A DNA stretch of 64,000 nt, from assembly GCF_004762095.1 (NCBI RefSeq), contig NZ_SIJH01000013.1:62001-126000 (forward strand), read 5' to 3'. Shown piece after piece: positions 8,542 to 17,968 of this stretch. The first letter of the stretch is position 1. The number at the start of each line of letters is the position of its first letter. The position numbers were made by a program, and so were the translations under genes. A model generated the notes under the pieces. The model made no database searches, was not told where the DNA came from, and saw nothing but the letters and a program-made list of their open reading frames with translations. The DNA comes from Tabrizicola caldifontis. GTDB lineage: Bacteria > Pseudomonadota > Alphaproteobacteria > Rhodobacterales > Rhodobacteraceae.

Positions 8542-9020
8542 GACTGCTCACCCCGTCCCATATGCGCCATGCGGTCCAAAGCGCCTTGCAGGATATAGCC
8601 CGCGGCCACCTGGTCGATCACCTCTTTCCGACGCTTTCGCGACGTATCCGCCTCCAGGAGTGCCCTTTCTGCTGCAACCGTGGACAGACGCTCGTCCCAG
8701 AAGCAGATCGGCAGGGGCGTCAGCTTCTCCAGATTCCGCGCGAAGGCCTGGGTAGATTGCACCCGCGGCCCCATGCTTCCGTCCATGTTCAGGGGCAGTC
8801 CCAGCACGATTCCCACCGCCTCGCGCGCCGCCAGCAGCGCCAGCAGCCGGTTCGCGTCCAGCGTGAACCTCTCGCGCCGGATCACCTCGATCGGCGTCGC
8901 AACCTGCCGCCGCAGGTCCGACAGCGCCACGCCGATCGTCCGCTCGCCCAGATCCAGCCCCGCGATCGCGCCGAAGGGGGGCAGGGCGGCGGCAAACTCC
9001 TCCACGGTGGCGCAGATCAC
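8538..9020 (-). CDS. ruvX: Putative pre-16S rRNA nuclease / Holliday junction resolvase RuvX (YqgF)
   Basis: A 160-residue RNase-H-like fold protein. [15 protein letters not shown] near residues 19-33 supplies the first catalytic aspartate, [18 protein letters not shown] contains the conserved GLPLNMDG block, and FWDERLST supplies the DER motif. Homologues mature the 5' end of 16S rRNA. I chose the GTG at 9020 because it overlaps the ccmI stop (GTGA) and gives the usual length; extending upstream would run through ccmI in another frame. It overlaps the DUF1289 gene by four bases at its own 3' end. Confidence 0.94.
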   Translation of the reverse strand: MICATVEEFAAALPPFGAIAGLDLGERTIGVALSDLRRQVATPIEVIRRERFTLDANRLLALLAAREAVGIVLGLPLNMDGSMGPRVQSTQAFARNLEKLTPLPICFWDERLSTVAAERALLEADTSRKRRKEVIDQVAAGYILQGALDRMAHMGRGEQS

Positions 9021-10210
9021 GGGGTCAACCCGCTTTCCACCGCCGCCTGGCGCAGGAAAGACAGTTCCGCCGGCCTCCCCTCGAACTTCGCCTTGGCCTC
9101 GTCGTAGATCGTCTGCGCCTCGTCCAGCCGCTCCAGCACCACAAGCGAACGGATCAGGCGGTTCCATTCCTCGACCGATCCGCCCTCGGTCGCCAGCCGG
9201 TCGGACAGCTGCGCCACCATGCCTTCGATCATCGCCTGCCGGTCCTCGGGGGCCATCCCGGCCGCAGCCGCCATGTCCCCGGCCGTGGGGCCGCGACCCG
9301 CGGGCAGGGAATAGCGGATGCCCGCCAGTTCGGCCACCATGGCGATGCGTTCCCGGATCGAGGCAACCCAAGGCGCATCGGGATTGCCGTCCTCGGCAAT
9401 CGGGCGCCAGAAGCGGAAGGCCTGATCGAAGCGGCCACCCTGCAGGAACATTTCGCCGACCAGATAGCGTGCAAGTTCGTTCGACATGTCGCGTTTCAGC
9501 GTCTCGCGCAGCTGGGCCTCGGCCTCGGGCGAGACATAGCCTTCGGCTTCCAGCGCCAGCGCCAGTGCCATGTCGGCGTGATCCTGCGCACTGGCTGCCG
9601 CACCCAGAACCGCAAGCAGCCGTTCCTGTGTTCGCACCGCCGCGCCCGTTTCCTCTGCCAAAAGGTGATCACGGAATTTCGCGCGCAGTTGATCCGGGTC
9701 GGAGATCGCTGCCAATTCCTCGCGCAGCTTTGCCTCGGCCGCCGCGTCCATGCGCTTTCCCATCCGCTCCAGCTGTTCTGCCTGGCCGGGACGCGAGGCA
9801 ATGGCGGCATCCAGATCGGCCAGACGTGCCCGAAGCGGCAGGTCGGGATAGCCCGGCGCGCCCAGCCACCAGTAGGCCGCAAGGCCCCCCGGCAAGACCA
9901 GCGCAAGGACCAGGGCCAGTGCAGGCAGCTCCCTGCCCGCAGCGGCCGGGGTGCCACCATTCCGGCGGGTCCGGTCTGCTTCCAGCAGCCGACGGCCGAC
10001 CTCGGCGCGAAGCCGCCCGGCTTCTTCCGCGCCGATCGTGCCGCGCGCCAGATCGCGGTCGATCTCGGCCAGCTGGTCCTTGTACACGCCCAGATCGGCC
10101 TCGGCCGCTTCGGTGACTGGGCCGGGCATCCTGCGCAGGGCCAGGGCCAGAACGCCCGCAACGCCTGACGCAAGCGCCACCGCCATTATCCAGAAGCCCC
10201 AGTCCTGCAT
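9017..10210 (-). CDS. ccmI: Cytochrome c maturation protein CcmI
   Basis: A 397-residue inner-membrane protein. An N-terminal helix ([16 protein letters not shown]) and a second one near residues 95-115 flank a cytoplasmic loop containing [16 protein letters not shown], the CcmI signature. A periplasmic TPR-rich domain that presents apocytochrome c to the haem ligation complex follows. It is the first gene of ccmI-ruvX-DUF1289. The other ccm genes of this window, ccmABCDG, lie 23 kb away, and ccmE, ccmF and ccmH are not in the window, so the system is scattered. The start ATG at 10210 gives a good signal-anchor. Confidence 0.93.
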   Translation of the reverse strand: MQDWGFWIMAVALASGVAGVLALALRRMPGPVTEAAEADLGVYKDQLAEIDRDLARGTIGAEEAGRLRAEVGRRLLEADRTRRNGGTPAAAGRELPALALVLALVLPGGLAAYWWLGAPGYPDLPLRARLADLDAAIASRPGQAEQLERMGKRMDAAAEAKLREELAAISDPDQLRAKFRDHLLAEETGAAVRTQERLLAVLGAAASAQDHADMALALALEAEGYVSPEAEAQLRETLKRDMSNELARYLVGEMFLQGGRFDQAFRFWRPIAEDGNPDAPWVASIRERIAMVAELAGIRYSLPAGRGPTAGDMAAAAGMAPEDRQAMIEGMVAQLSDRLATEGGSVEEWNRLIRSLVVLERLDEAQTIYDEAKAKFEGRPAELSFLRQAAVESGLTP

Positions 10211-10336
10211 CGCGCGCCCCGCTTGCCCGTCCGGCGATGGATGTAATGGTTTCCCCCCAGGCTAGAAAGGGGCATTGCGACACACGGTCTGCCGGCGGCC
10301 TGCGACGCTTCGCCCGGGGCTGCCGCGCATCATGTC

Positions 10337-10346
10337 GGAAATTTCC
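10337..10346. promoter_or_regulatory. Palindrome in the sarcosine oxidase operon upstream region
   Basis: GGAAATTTCC, a perfect ten-base palindrome extended by TCG on the left and CGA on the right after one extra C, lies about 100 bases before soxB. The 232-base region 10211-10442 holds no gene. It may be an operator for a regulator of the sox operon. This is an inference from symmetry. Confidence 0.3.
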
Positions 10347-10442
10347 CGATTGTGCCGCTACAGGGTGGGGCTGTATCCCGCAAGCGTTCATATCAGAACC
10401 GTGCCGTCGATTGCGGTGCACTCCGTCCGAGATGAGGCCACG

Positions 10443-11690
10443 ATGAAGCGTTATTCGGTCTTTGCCATTGCCCGCGAGGCTGTCCGCTACCACCTGGGTT
10501 GGGAGAGAGCCTGGGCCTCGCCAGAGCCGAAGGCTTCCTACGACGCGATCATCGTCGGGGCAGGGGGGCATGGCCTGGCCACCGCCTATTATCTGGGCAA
10601 GAACTTCGGCATCACGAATGTCGCGGTGATCGAGAAGGGCTGGCTTGGCGGCGGCAACACCGGGCGCAACACCACGATCATCCGCTCGAACTACCTGCAG
10701 GATCCCTCTGCCGCGATCTACGAAAAGGCCCGCGCGCTGTATGAGACCCTCAGCCAGGAGCTGAACTACAACATCATGTTCAGTCCGCGCGGCCTGCTGA
10801 TGCTTGCCCAGTCGCATCACGAAGTGCGGGGATACCTGCGCACCGTGCATGCCAACGCGCTGCAAGGGGTGCAGACCGAATGGATTTCGCCCCAGCGGGT
10901 CAAGGAACTGGTGCCGATCATCAACATCGACGGGCCCCGCTATCCGGTGCTTGGTGCGCTCTATCAGGCCCGTGGCGGCACTGCCCGACACGATGCGGTG
11001 GCCTGGGGCTATGCGCGGGCCTGTTCGGGGATGGGCATGCACATCATCCAGAACTGCGAGGTGAAGGGCGTGCGGTCCGAGAACGGCCAGGTGACCGGGG
11101 TCGAGACCACCAAGGGTTTCATCGGCTGCAAGAAACTTGGGATCGTCGTTGCCGGCCATTCCGGCCAGCTGGCCGAGATGGCGGGCTTCCGCCTGCCGAT
11201 CGAGGCCGTCGCGCTGCAGGCGCTGGTCTCCGAGCCGATCAAGCCCTGCATGGATGTGGTGGTCATGGCCAACACCGTGCACGGCTACATGTCGCAATCC
11301 GACAAGGGCGAGATGGTGATCGGCGGCGGCACCGACGGGTTCAACAACTACACACAGCGCGGCTCGTTCCACCACATCGAAGAGACGCTGCGCGCCCTGG
11401 TGGAAACCTTCCCGATCATCAGCCGGCTCAAGATGCTGCGGCAATGGGGCGGCATCGTGGACATGACCGGCGACCGCTCGCCCATCATCTCGAAGACTCC
11501 GCTTGGCAACTGCTTCATCAACTGCGGCTGGGGTACGGGCGGCTTCAAGGCGATCCCCGGCTCGGGCTGGGCGATGGCGGAACTTATGGCCAAGGGAGAA
11601 CCGGGGCCACTGGCCGCCGAGTTCAACATGTGGCGCTTCAAGGAAGGCCAGTTCATCGACGAATCCGTCGCGGCAGGGGTGGCGCACTGA
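10443..11690 (+). CDS. soxB: Sarcosine oxidase subunit beta
   Basis: The 415-residue catalytic FAD/FMN subunit of heterotetrameric sarcosine oxidase, which oxidises sarcosine to glycine plus 5,10-methylene-THF and peroxide. The FAD-binding motif IIVGAGGHGLATAYYL is at residues 36-51. GGTARHDAVAWGY (residues 178-190) contains His183, which by family comparison should carry the covalent FMN. The ATG at 10443 is preceded by GATGAGG. It is the first gene of soxBDAG. It is unrelated to the thiosulfate-oxidising SoxB despite the shared symbol. Confidence 0.97.
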   Translation: MKRYSVFAIAREAVRYHLGWERAWASPEPKASYDAIIVGAGGHGLATAYYLGKNFGITNVAVIEKGWLGGGNTGRNTTIIRSNYLQDPSAAIYEKARALYETLSQELNYNIMFSPRGLLMLAQSHHEVRGYLRTVHANALQGVQTEWISPQRVKELVPIINIDGPRYPVLGALYQARGGTARHDAVAWGYARACSGMGMHIIQNCEVKGVRSENGQVTGVETTKGFIGCKKLGIVVAGHSGQLAEMAGFRLPIEAVALQALVSEPIKPCMDVVVMANTVHGYMSQSDKGEMVIGGGTDGFNNYTQRGSFHHIEETLRALVETFPIISRLKMLRQWGGIVDMTGDRSPIISKTPLGNCFINCGWGTGGFKAIPGSGWAMAELMAKGEPGPLAAEFNMWRFKEGQFIDESVAAGVAH

Positions 11691-11739
11691 TGCCCGCCTC
11701 GCGCCCGACCCCGAAAGCATCCCGCAACGGAGACGCAGC

Positions 11740-12063
11740 ATGCTGATCCTCGAATGTCCCTACTGCGGCGTGAAGGCCGAAGAGACCGAGCTTTCCCCGG
11801 GCTACGAGGCGCATCTGAAGCGCTTCGGCCCCGGCTCCTCGCCCGAGGAGTTCGAGGCCTACATGTTCGCCCGCAAGAACCCCAAGGGCGTGCATTTCGA
11901 ACGCTGGCGTCACACCTACGGCTGCGGCAAGTGGTTCCTGGCCGCGCGCTGCACCGCCACGCTCGAGGTGTTCGGCACCTATCCCGCGCAGGTCTCCGAA
12001 CCGCCTGCCGACATCATCGCGAAGATCCAGGCCCGTCGGCCTGACTGGAAGGGCTACAAATGA
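11740..12063 (+). CDS. soxD: Sarcosine oxidase subunit delta
   Basis: The 107-residue zinc-binding small subunit. It begins with LILECPYCGVKAE (Cys6, Cys9), and RHTYGCGKWF supplies His58 and Cys62, the remaining ligands of the structural zinc known in this subunit. The ATG at 11740 follows GGAGAC with good spacing. The gene sits between soxB (49-base gap) and soxA, which it overlaps by four bases (ATGA). Confidence 0.97.
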   Translation: MLILECPYCGVKAEETELSPGYEAHLKRFGPGSSPEEFEAYMFARKNPKGVHFERWRHTYGCGKWFLAARCTATLEVFGTYPAQVSEPPADIIAKIQARRPDWKGYK

Positions 12064-14978
12064 GCACGCGCCTCGCCAGGGGCGGCCGGCTGATCGACCG
12101 GACCGCGCCCGTCGAATTCACCTTCAACGGCAAGCGTTTCAGGGGCTTCCGGGGCGACACGCTGGCTGCGGGCCTTCTGGCGAACGACCAGATGCTTGTA
12201 GGCCGCAGCTTCAAGTATCACCGCCCCCGCGGCATCGTCGCCTCGGGGCCGGAAGAGCCGAACGCTCTGGTGAACCTCGGCACCGGGGCCCGGTTGGAAC
12301 CGAACCAGCGCACCACCACGACCGAGCTTTTCGACGGGCTGGAATGCTCCTCGCAGAACCACTGGCCCAGCCTGGAATTCGACGTGGGCGTGGTAAACAA
12401 CTACGCCGCGCGCTTCCTGCCGGCGGGGTTCTACTACAAGACCTTCATCCACCCGCGCCCGTTCTGGAAACACGTCTTCGAGCCGATCATCCGCCGCTCG
12501 GCCGGCCTCGGCAAGGCGCCGACGCAACCCGACGCCGACCGCTATGAACAGGCCTATGCCTTCTGCGACGTGCTGGTCGTGGGGGCAGGCGTCGCGGGCA
12601 TGAAGGTCGCGAAGGCTGCCGCCGACAAGGGCCAGCGCGTGATCCTTCTGGAACAGGCCCCGGTCCTCGGCGGCCGCGCCCCGGTCGATCAGACCGAGGT
12701 GGACGGCCAGCCCGTCGAGGCCTGGCTGTCGGCGATGGAGGCCGACCTCCTGGCGCGCGACAACGTGACCCTGCGCACCCGCACCTGCGGCTTCGGGGTC
12801 TATGACCACGGCTATGTCCTGGCCGACGAGCGCGTGGCCGACCATACGCCCGGCGACGGGCGGCCGAAGCATCGGCTGTGGCGCATCCGTGCGGGCAAGA
12901 TCGTAAGCGCCACGGGGGCGATCGAACGACCGCTTTCCTTTGCCGGCAACGACATTCCGGGCGTCATGCTCGCCTCGGCTGTGCGTGACTACGTGGTGAA
13001 CTACGCGGTGTCTCCGGGCGACCGGACGGTGATCGTCACCAACAACGACAGCGCCTACCAGACCGCGCTGGCGCTGAAGGCGGCGGGGCTGGACGTGCCC
13101 GCCATCCTCGATGCACGCGAGGTCGCCGACGGCGCCCTGCCGCAGGCCGCCCGCGCCGCAGGGATCCGCGTGCTGACCGGCAAGGCCATCGCCAAGGTCA
13201 AGGGCGGGAAGCGCGTAACCGGCGTCGCCGTCTGCGCCCAGGCGGGCGAGGGCACGGTGCAGGAAGAGATCGCCTGCGAGGCCGTCGCCATGTCGGGCGG
13301 CTGGTCGCCCGTGGTGCATCTGTGGAGCCACTGCGGCGGCAAGCTGCTCTGGGACGAGACGATTTCGGCCTTTGTCCCCGACCCGAAGCGTCCGCCTCTG
13401 AACCATGACGGTTCCGCGATGGTCGAATGCGTCGGTGCGGCGGCGGGCGATCTCGACCTGTCGGGCAAGCCGGCGGCGATCCCGCCGGTCTGGGTCATGC
13501 CGCAGGGTGCGCCGGTCCAGTTGCGCAACAAGATGTGGCTCGACTACCAGAACGACGTGAAGGTTTCGGACGTGCAGCTCGCCAGCCGCGAGGGCTATGT
13601 CTCGGTCGAACACACCAAGCGCTATACCACCCTGGGCATGGCAACGGATCAGGGAAAACTCAGCAACATCAACGGACTCGCCGTGCTTGCTGAGTCTCTA
13701 GGTGAAGAGATTCCGCAGGTCGGCACCACCACCTTCCGTCCGCCCTACACCCCGGTCACCATCGGCGCGCTGGCCGGCGAGGCGCGGGGCGAGATCTTCC
13801 AGCCGCTGCGCCGCACGCCCATGCACGAAGCCCACGAGAAGGCCGGCGCCTATTTCGAGCCCGTCGGCCTCTGGCGCCGCCCCTACTGCTTCCCGCGCGC
13901 GGGCGAGACCCATGAACAGGCCGTCCACCGCGAGGTGCTGAACACCCGGCAGAACCTCGGCCTTCTGGACGCCTCGACCCTGGGCAAGATCATCGTCAAG
14001 GGCCCGGATGCCGGGAAGTTCCTCGACATGCTCTACACCGGCGTGATGTCCACGCTGCCCGTAGGCAAGTGCCGCTATGGTCTGATGTGCAACGAACAGG
14101 GCTTCCTGATCGACGACGGCGTGGTCGCCCGGATCGACGAGGACACCTGGCTGTGCCACACCACTTCCGGCGGGGCCGACCGCATCCACGCCTGGATGGA
14201 GGACTGGCTGCAATGCGAATGGTGGGACTGGCAGGTCTATACCGCCAATGTCACCGAGCAATATGCCCAGGTCGCGGTCGTCGGCCCGAACGCGAGGAAA
14301 CTTCTGCAAGTCCTTGGCGGCATGGATGTATCCAAGGAGGCGCTGCCCTTCATGCACTGGGCGGACGGCTCGCTTGCGGGCTTCCCGGTGCGGGTTTACC
14401 GGATCAGCTTCTCGGGCGAGCTTTCCTATGAAATCGCCGTCCCCGCCAGCCACGGCGCGGCCTTCTGGGAGGCCTGCATGGAGGCTGGCAAGGCGCTGGG
14501 CGCCATGCCTTACGGCACCGAGGCGCTGCACATCATGCGGGCCGAAAAGGGCTTCATCATGATCGGGGATGAGACCGACGGCACAGTGATCCCGCAGGAC
14601 CTCGGGCTCGACTGGGCGATCTCGAAGAAGAAGGCCGACTACCTGGGCAAGCGCGGGCAGGAACGGACCTACCTCGCCAGCCCCGACCGCTGGAAGCTCG
14701 TCGGCTTCGAGACGCTGGACGGCTCGGTCATCCCGGACGGGGCCTACATCGTCGCGGACGGGGTGAACGCCAACGGCCAGCGCAACACTCAGGGCAGGGT
14801 GACTTCCACCTACTATTCGCCGACGCTGAAGCGCGGCATCGCCATGGGCCTGTTGAAGCACGGGCCGCAGCGGATGGGCGAAGTGGTGGAGTTCAACACG
14901 GTCGCCGGCGGCACGGTCAAGGCGCGGGTGCGCGACACCGTGTTCTACGACAGGGATGGGGAGAAGCAGAATGTCTGA
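12060..14978 (+). CDS. soxA: Sarcosine oxidase subunit alpha
   Basis: The 972-residue NAD- and folate-binding subunit, near the usual length. The order is an N-terminal ferredoxin-like segment (FTFNGKRFRGFRGDTLAAGLL), an NAD-binding Rossmann domain with VLVVGAGVAGMKVAKAA near residues 171-187, a second dinucleotide domain, and from about residue 600 a GcvT-like THF-binding domain. It channels the imine product from the beta subunit to tetrahydrofolate. It is translationally coupled to soxD (ATGA) and overlaps soxG by eight bases, which supports stoichiometric assembly. Confidence 0.97.
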   Translation: MSTRLARGGRLIDRTAPVEFTFNGKRFRGFRGDTLAAGLLANDQMLVGRSFKYHRPRGIVASGPEEPNALVNLGTGARLEPNQRTTTTELFDGLECSSQNHWPSLEFDVGVVNNYAARFLPAGFYYKTFIHPRPFWKHVFEPIIRRSAGLGKAPTQPDADRYEQAYAFCDVLVVGAGVAGMKVAKAAADKGQRVILLEQAPVLGGRAPVDQTEVDGQPVEAWLSAMEADLLARDNVTLRTRTCGFGVYDHGYVLADERVADHTPGDGRPKHRLWRIRAGKIVSATGAIERPLSFAGNDIPGVMLASAVRDYVVNYAVSPGDRTVIVTNNDSAYQTALALKAAGLDVPAILDAREVADGALPQAARAAGIRVLTGKAIAKVKGGKRVTGVAVCAQAGEGTVQEEIACEAVAMSGGWSPVVHLWSHCGGKLLWDETISAFVPDPKRPPLNHDGSAMVECVGAAAGDLDLSGKPAAIPPVWVMPQGAPVQLRNKMWLDYQNDVKVSDVQLASREGYVSVEHTKRYTTLGMATDQGKLSNINGLAVLAESLGEEIPQVGTTTFRPPYTPVTIGALAGEARGEIFQPLRRTPMHEAHEKAGAYFEPVGLWRRPYCFPRAGETHEQAVHREVLNTRQNLGLLDASTLGKIIVKGPDAGKFLDMLYTGVMSTLPVGKCRYGLMCNEQGFLIDDGVVARIDEDTWLCHTTSGGADRIHAWMEDWLQCEWWDWQVYTANVTEQYAQVAVVGPNARKLLQVLGGMDVSKEALPFMHWADGSLAGFPVRVYRISFSGELSYEIAVPASHGAAFWEACMEAGKALGAMPYGTEALHIMRAEKGFIMIGDETDGTVIPQDLGLDWAISKKKADYLGKRGQERTYLASPDRWKLVGFETLDGSVIPDGAYIVADGVNANGQRNTQGRVTSTYYSPTLKRGIAMGLLKHGPQRMGEVVEFNTVAGGTVKARVRDTVFYDRDGEKQNV

Positions 14979-15516
14979 CCCGGTTTCCGCGCTGAACGGC
15001 GCCAGCTTCCAAGGCTTTGCCACCATCCGGGAAATCGGCCCGCTGGGCATGATAACCCTGCGCGCAAAGGGGCTGAAATCGCTGGACAAGGCGATCAAGG
15101 CAGTGACGGGGACTAGGGTTCCCGCGCCGCGCCGGATCGAGATCAAGGGCGACCATGCCTGCGGCTGGATGAGCCCGGACGAATACCTGCTGATCCTGCC
15201 TTACGCCGAGGTCGGCGAGGCGATGGGCAAGCTGGCGAAGGCGCTGGCGGGGGAACATCACCTTGCCGTCGATGTCTCGGACGCCCGCGCGGTCTTCCGC
15301 ATCGAGGGTGACAAGGCCGACCAGGTGCTGCGCAAGCTGATGCCGGTGGATTTCGACCGGCTGGAGCCGGGCGAATTGCGCCGCAGCCGCGCAGCCCAGG
15401 TCGCGGCGGCGATCTGGCAGCAGGATCAGGGCTTTACGCTGGTCTGCTTCCGGTCGGTCGCAAGTTACGTCATGGGCCTTCTGACCCATTCTGCCCAACC
15501 GGGCAGCGAGCTGTAG
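14971..15516 (+). CDS. soxG: Sarcosine oxidase subunit gamma
   Basis: The 181-residue fourth subunit of the sarcosine oxidase complex, with a small GcvT-like fold. CGWMSPDEYLLILPY and VDVSDARAVFRIEG are recognisable family blocks. The start is the ATG at 14971, inside the last codons of soxA. It is the last gene of the operon, and a strong hairpin follows at 15534-15555. Confidence 0.95.
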   Translation: MSDPVSALNGASFQGFATIREIGPLGMITLRAKGLKSLDKAIKAVTGTRVPAPRRIEIKGDHACGWMSPDEYLLILPYAEVGEAMGKLAKALAGEHHLAVDVSDARAVFRIEGDKADQVLRKLMPVDFDRLEPGELRRSRAAQVAAAIWQQDQGFTLVCFRSVASYVMGLLTHSAQPGSEL

Positions 15517-15533
15517 CCGCCCGACATTGCAGA

Positions 15534-15555
15534 GGTCGGGGCAATCACCCCGACC
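15534..15555 (+). terminator. Hairpin ending the sarcosine oxidase operon
   Basis: GGTCGGGG (15534-15541) pairs perfectly with CCCCGACC (15548-15555) around a six-base loop, 18 bases after the soxG stop. There is no long U-tract, as is common in this GC-rich group. The terminator role is inferred from position. Confidence 0.6.
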
Positions 15556-15674
15556 GTCACCCCGGCGTGGAACCCGGCCCGGCCCGGTCGCGTCGATCCC
15601 GGCCGGTTGCCCTTGACCTTCCGGCCGCGAACCCTCTTATTCCTGCCAAGCATCACCCGAACAGGAGCAAGCCG

Positions 15675-16277
15675 ATGGCCTTCACTCTTCCCGATCTTCC
15701 TTACGCGCATGACGCTCTGGCCTCCCTTGGCATGTCGAAGGAAACGCTGGAATACCACCACGACCTGCACCACAAGGCCTATGTGGACAACGGCAACAAG
15801 CTGATCGCCGGCACCGAGTGGGAGAACAAGTCGCTAGAGGACATCATCCGCGGCACCTACCAGCCGGGCGCCGTGGCGCAGAACGGCATCTTCAACAACG
15901 CCTCGCAGCACTGGAACCACAACATGTTCTGGACCTGGATGGCCCCGGGCGAGAACAAGAAGATGCCGGGCGAGCTGGAGAAGGCGCTGACCGAGGCCTT
16001 CGGCTCGGTGCAGAAGTTCAAGGAGGATTTCGCCGCCGCCGGGGTGGGCCAGTTCGGCTCGGGCTGGTGCTGGCTGGTCAAGGACAAGGACGGCAGCCTC
16101 AAGGTCACCAAGACCGAGAACGGGGTGAACCCGCTCTGCTTCGGGCAGACCGCGCTTCTGGGCTGCGATGTCTGGGAGCATTCCTACTACATCGACTACC
16201 GCAACAAGCGCCCGGCCTATCTGACCAACTTCCTGGACAAGCTGGTGAACTGGGAAGCCGTCGCCGCTGGTCTGTAA
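15675..16277 (+). CDS. sodB: Superoxide dismutase, Fe/Mn family
   Basis: A 200-residue Fe/Mn superoxide dismutase. The expected metal ligands are His28 (EYHHDLHHKAYV), His82 (NNASQHWNHNMFW), Asp165 and His169 (CDVWEHSYYIDYRN). Gln77 in the NNASQ block and overall similarity to E. coli SodB favour iron or cambialistic use. The ATG at 15675 has AGGAG upstream. It sits directly after the peroxide-producing sarcosine oxidase operon but is separated by a hairpin, so it is probably transcribed independently. Confidence 0.97.
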   Translation: MAFTLPDLPYAHDALASLGMSKETLEYHHDLHHKAYVDNGNKLIAGTEWENKSLEDIIRGTYQPGAVAQNGIFNNASQHWNHNMFWTWMAPGENKKMPGELEKALTEAFGSVQKFKEDFAAAGVGQFGSGWCWLVKDKDGSLKVTKTENGVNPLCFGQTALLGCDVWEHSYYIDYRNKRPAYLTNFLDKLVNWEAVAAGL

Positions 16278-16299
16278 GCGAGGCTTGTGCAAGGTCTGT

Positions 16300-16326
16300 G
16301 ACCGCCGGAGCCTTCCTTCGGCGGTC
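16300..16326 (+). terminator. Hairpin after sodB
   Basis: GACCGCCG (16300-16307) pairs with CGGCGGTC (16319-16326) around an 11-base loop and is followed by CTGTTCATT. It lies 22 bases past the sodB stop and is a likely transcription terminator. Confidence 0.6.
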
Positions 16327-16387
16327 CTGTTCATTGCGGCGCAGGCGCGACAAGCGGTCTGGGTCGCTGTGCTTCCATTCAGGGTTG

Positions 16388-17278
16388 TCAGAACGCGTCG
16401 AGGAAGCGTTCTGGAATGATGTAGGTTTGCGACGTCACGACCCTTCCGTGACGCCAGAGATCACCCTTCGCATCCTTACGCCACTCGCGCGTCATGCGCC
16501 TGCGCTGCCAGTCGAACTGGAAGTTCTTCTCCTGCGGCGGCGAAGCTTGCAGCGAGATCAGGAAGCGCTCGATGGCTTCCGTCGATTTGGTCCAGCCGAT
16601 ACCGGCAACTTCCGCTTCATCGGCATTTCTGGCATTCGCGATCGCCAGTCTTGTCTGCTGCCGTGAGAGCAACATGTCGCGGTCCAGATAGCGCAAGTGG
16701 AACAGGAACAGGCAATTGTCCAGGTTAAGCTGCGGAAAGTCGGACCTGTGCCCCCCCAAGGACCACTTCAGCCTTGCCGAGGAAATGCAGGGCTTTGCGT
16801 AAGAGGAATTCACCCGCACATGCGGTCGCTGGCGCAGGATCGGCCGGTCTGGGTCGATCCGGTCGGGGCAGAGGTCGTAACGGTGCACCACTTCGACCGC
16901 AAAGGGGCTGATCACCCCCACCTCGCGCGCGCGGGCCACGGCATCCAGAAGCGGGATGCCGCAGGCAGGGTCGGGCACGATGATCTCGTCCACGTCGTTC
17001 AGCACGACCACGTCGAACCGCCCCAGCAGCATGGCGTTGACATCCGCAAGCATGGTCCAGCGCTTCATGTCCCAGCCGGGGCCGGGTTCGCTTCGGGGCA
17101 GGGTGATGATCTGGCATCCGGCGGCGAAATCGGGCGGGGTCTGATCGAACCCGTCCATCAGGATGAACAGATGATGCCGCGGGACGTGCCGGGCATAGTA
17201 GTCCACCCAGATGCGAAGAAAGAAATGGTCGTCACGGACCATTGTGACGAAGGCAATGCGGGCGGGACTGGCGGCCAT
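16388..17278 (-). CDS. Glycosyltransferase family 2-like protein
   Basis: About 296 residues. It starts IAFVTMVRDDHFFLRIWVDYYARHV and has the strand VVVLNDVDEIIVPD in which Asp95-Val-Asp97 is the likely nucleotide-sugar metal motif of a GT-A fold. Relatives are the glycosyltransferase 2/92-like proteins that begin with MVRDE and add sugars to cell-surface polymers. There is no signal peptide or membrane helix. I chose the ATG at 17278; two tandem ATGs 24-27 bases upstream overlap the stop of the LOG gene and are alternatives. It is downstream of the LOG gene on the same strand. Acceptor and donor are unknown. Confidence 0.8.
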   Translation of the reverse strand: MAASPARIAFVTMVRDDHFFLRIWVDYYARHVPRHHLFILMDGFDQTPPDFAAGCQIITLPRSEPGPGWDMKRWTMLADVNAMLLGRFDVVVLNDVDEIIVPDPACGIPLLDAVARAREVGVISPFAVEVVHRYDLCPDRIDPDRPILRQRPHVRVNSSYAKPCISSARLKWSLGGHRSDFPQLNLDNCLFLFHLRYLDRDMLLSRQQTRLAIANARNADEAEVAGIGWTKSTEAIERFLISLQASPPQEKNFQFDWQRRRMTREWRKDAKGDLWRHGRVVTSQTYIIPERFLDAF

Positions 17279-17291
17279 CGTGCAGCTGCCT

Positions 17292-17870
17292 TCAGCCCGC
17301 ATCATGTGCTGGCATGGCTGGGGGGCGCAGGGCAACCAGGGTGGCCTCCAGCGATGGCACATCCGGCACGACCGTGAACAGCCGCTTCAGCGACGGGGCG
17401 GCGAAGCCTTCGGCGATGACGTGGTCGATCAGGGCAAGCAGCGGGCGCCAGTAGCCTTCGACATCAAGCAGCAGGATCGGCTTGGCATGCAGCCCGATCT
17501 GCGCCCAGGTCAGAACCTCGAAGAACTCGTCCATCGACCCGGCACCCCCAGGCAGCACCACAACGGCATCCGAGTTCATGAACATGACCTTCTTCCGCTC
17601 GTGCATGTCTTCGGTAATGACAAGATTCGCGCGGTCCCGTGTTTCGCGTTCTTTCCCAAGAAGATGGGTGGGGATCACCCCCAGCGTCGCCGCCCCGGCG
17701 GAGATGGCAGCATGCGCGACTGCCCCCATGATCCCGACATCGCCTGCACCATAGACCAGTCGCCAGCCGTTGCGGGCAAAGACGGCCCCTGTGGCGCGCG
17801 CAGCCTCGACATAGGAGGGTCGCGCACCGGGGCGCGAGCCACAGAAGACGCAGATCGAGAGGCTTGACAT
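17292..17870 (-). CDS. LOG family protein (TIGR00730-type nucleoside 5'-monophosphate phosphoribohydrolase)
   Basis: A 192-residue Rossmann-like LOG protein. SICVFCGSRPG opens the domain, GAGDVGIMGAVA forms the nucleotide loop, and PGGAGSMDEFFE (residues 107-118) is the signature loop with Glu115 as the expected catalytic residue; Ser replaces the usual Thr of PGGxGT. Family members cleave AMP or cytokinin nucleotides to base and ribose 5-phosphate. I chose the ATG at 17870, which gives the conserved N-terminus. The gene is followed 13 bases later by the glycosyltransferase. Confidence 0.92.
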   Translation of the reverse strand: MSSLSICVFCGSRPGARPSYVEAARATGAVFARNGWRLVYGAGDVGIMGAVAHAAISAGAATLGVIPTHLLGKERETRDRANLVITEDMHERKKVMFMNSDAVVVLPGGAGSMDEFFEVLTWAQIGLHAKPILLLDVEGYWRPLLALIDHVIAEGFAAPSLKRLFTVVPDVPSLEATLVALRPPAMPAHDAG

Positions 17871-17968
17871 GCCGGGATCCCGAAAACGGTTGCTTTGTCG
17901 TGCGATATAAAGATTCCTGAGTGCAAGAAAAGCGGCGCGGCAGAAACCGTGCGGTCGGGGAGATGGGA

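Noticed and set aside
9669-11741. 690-codon minus-strand frame overlapping ccmI and soxB
   Set aside because: It joins the reverse of soxB to another frame of ccmI, and both real genes are certain.
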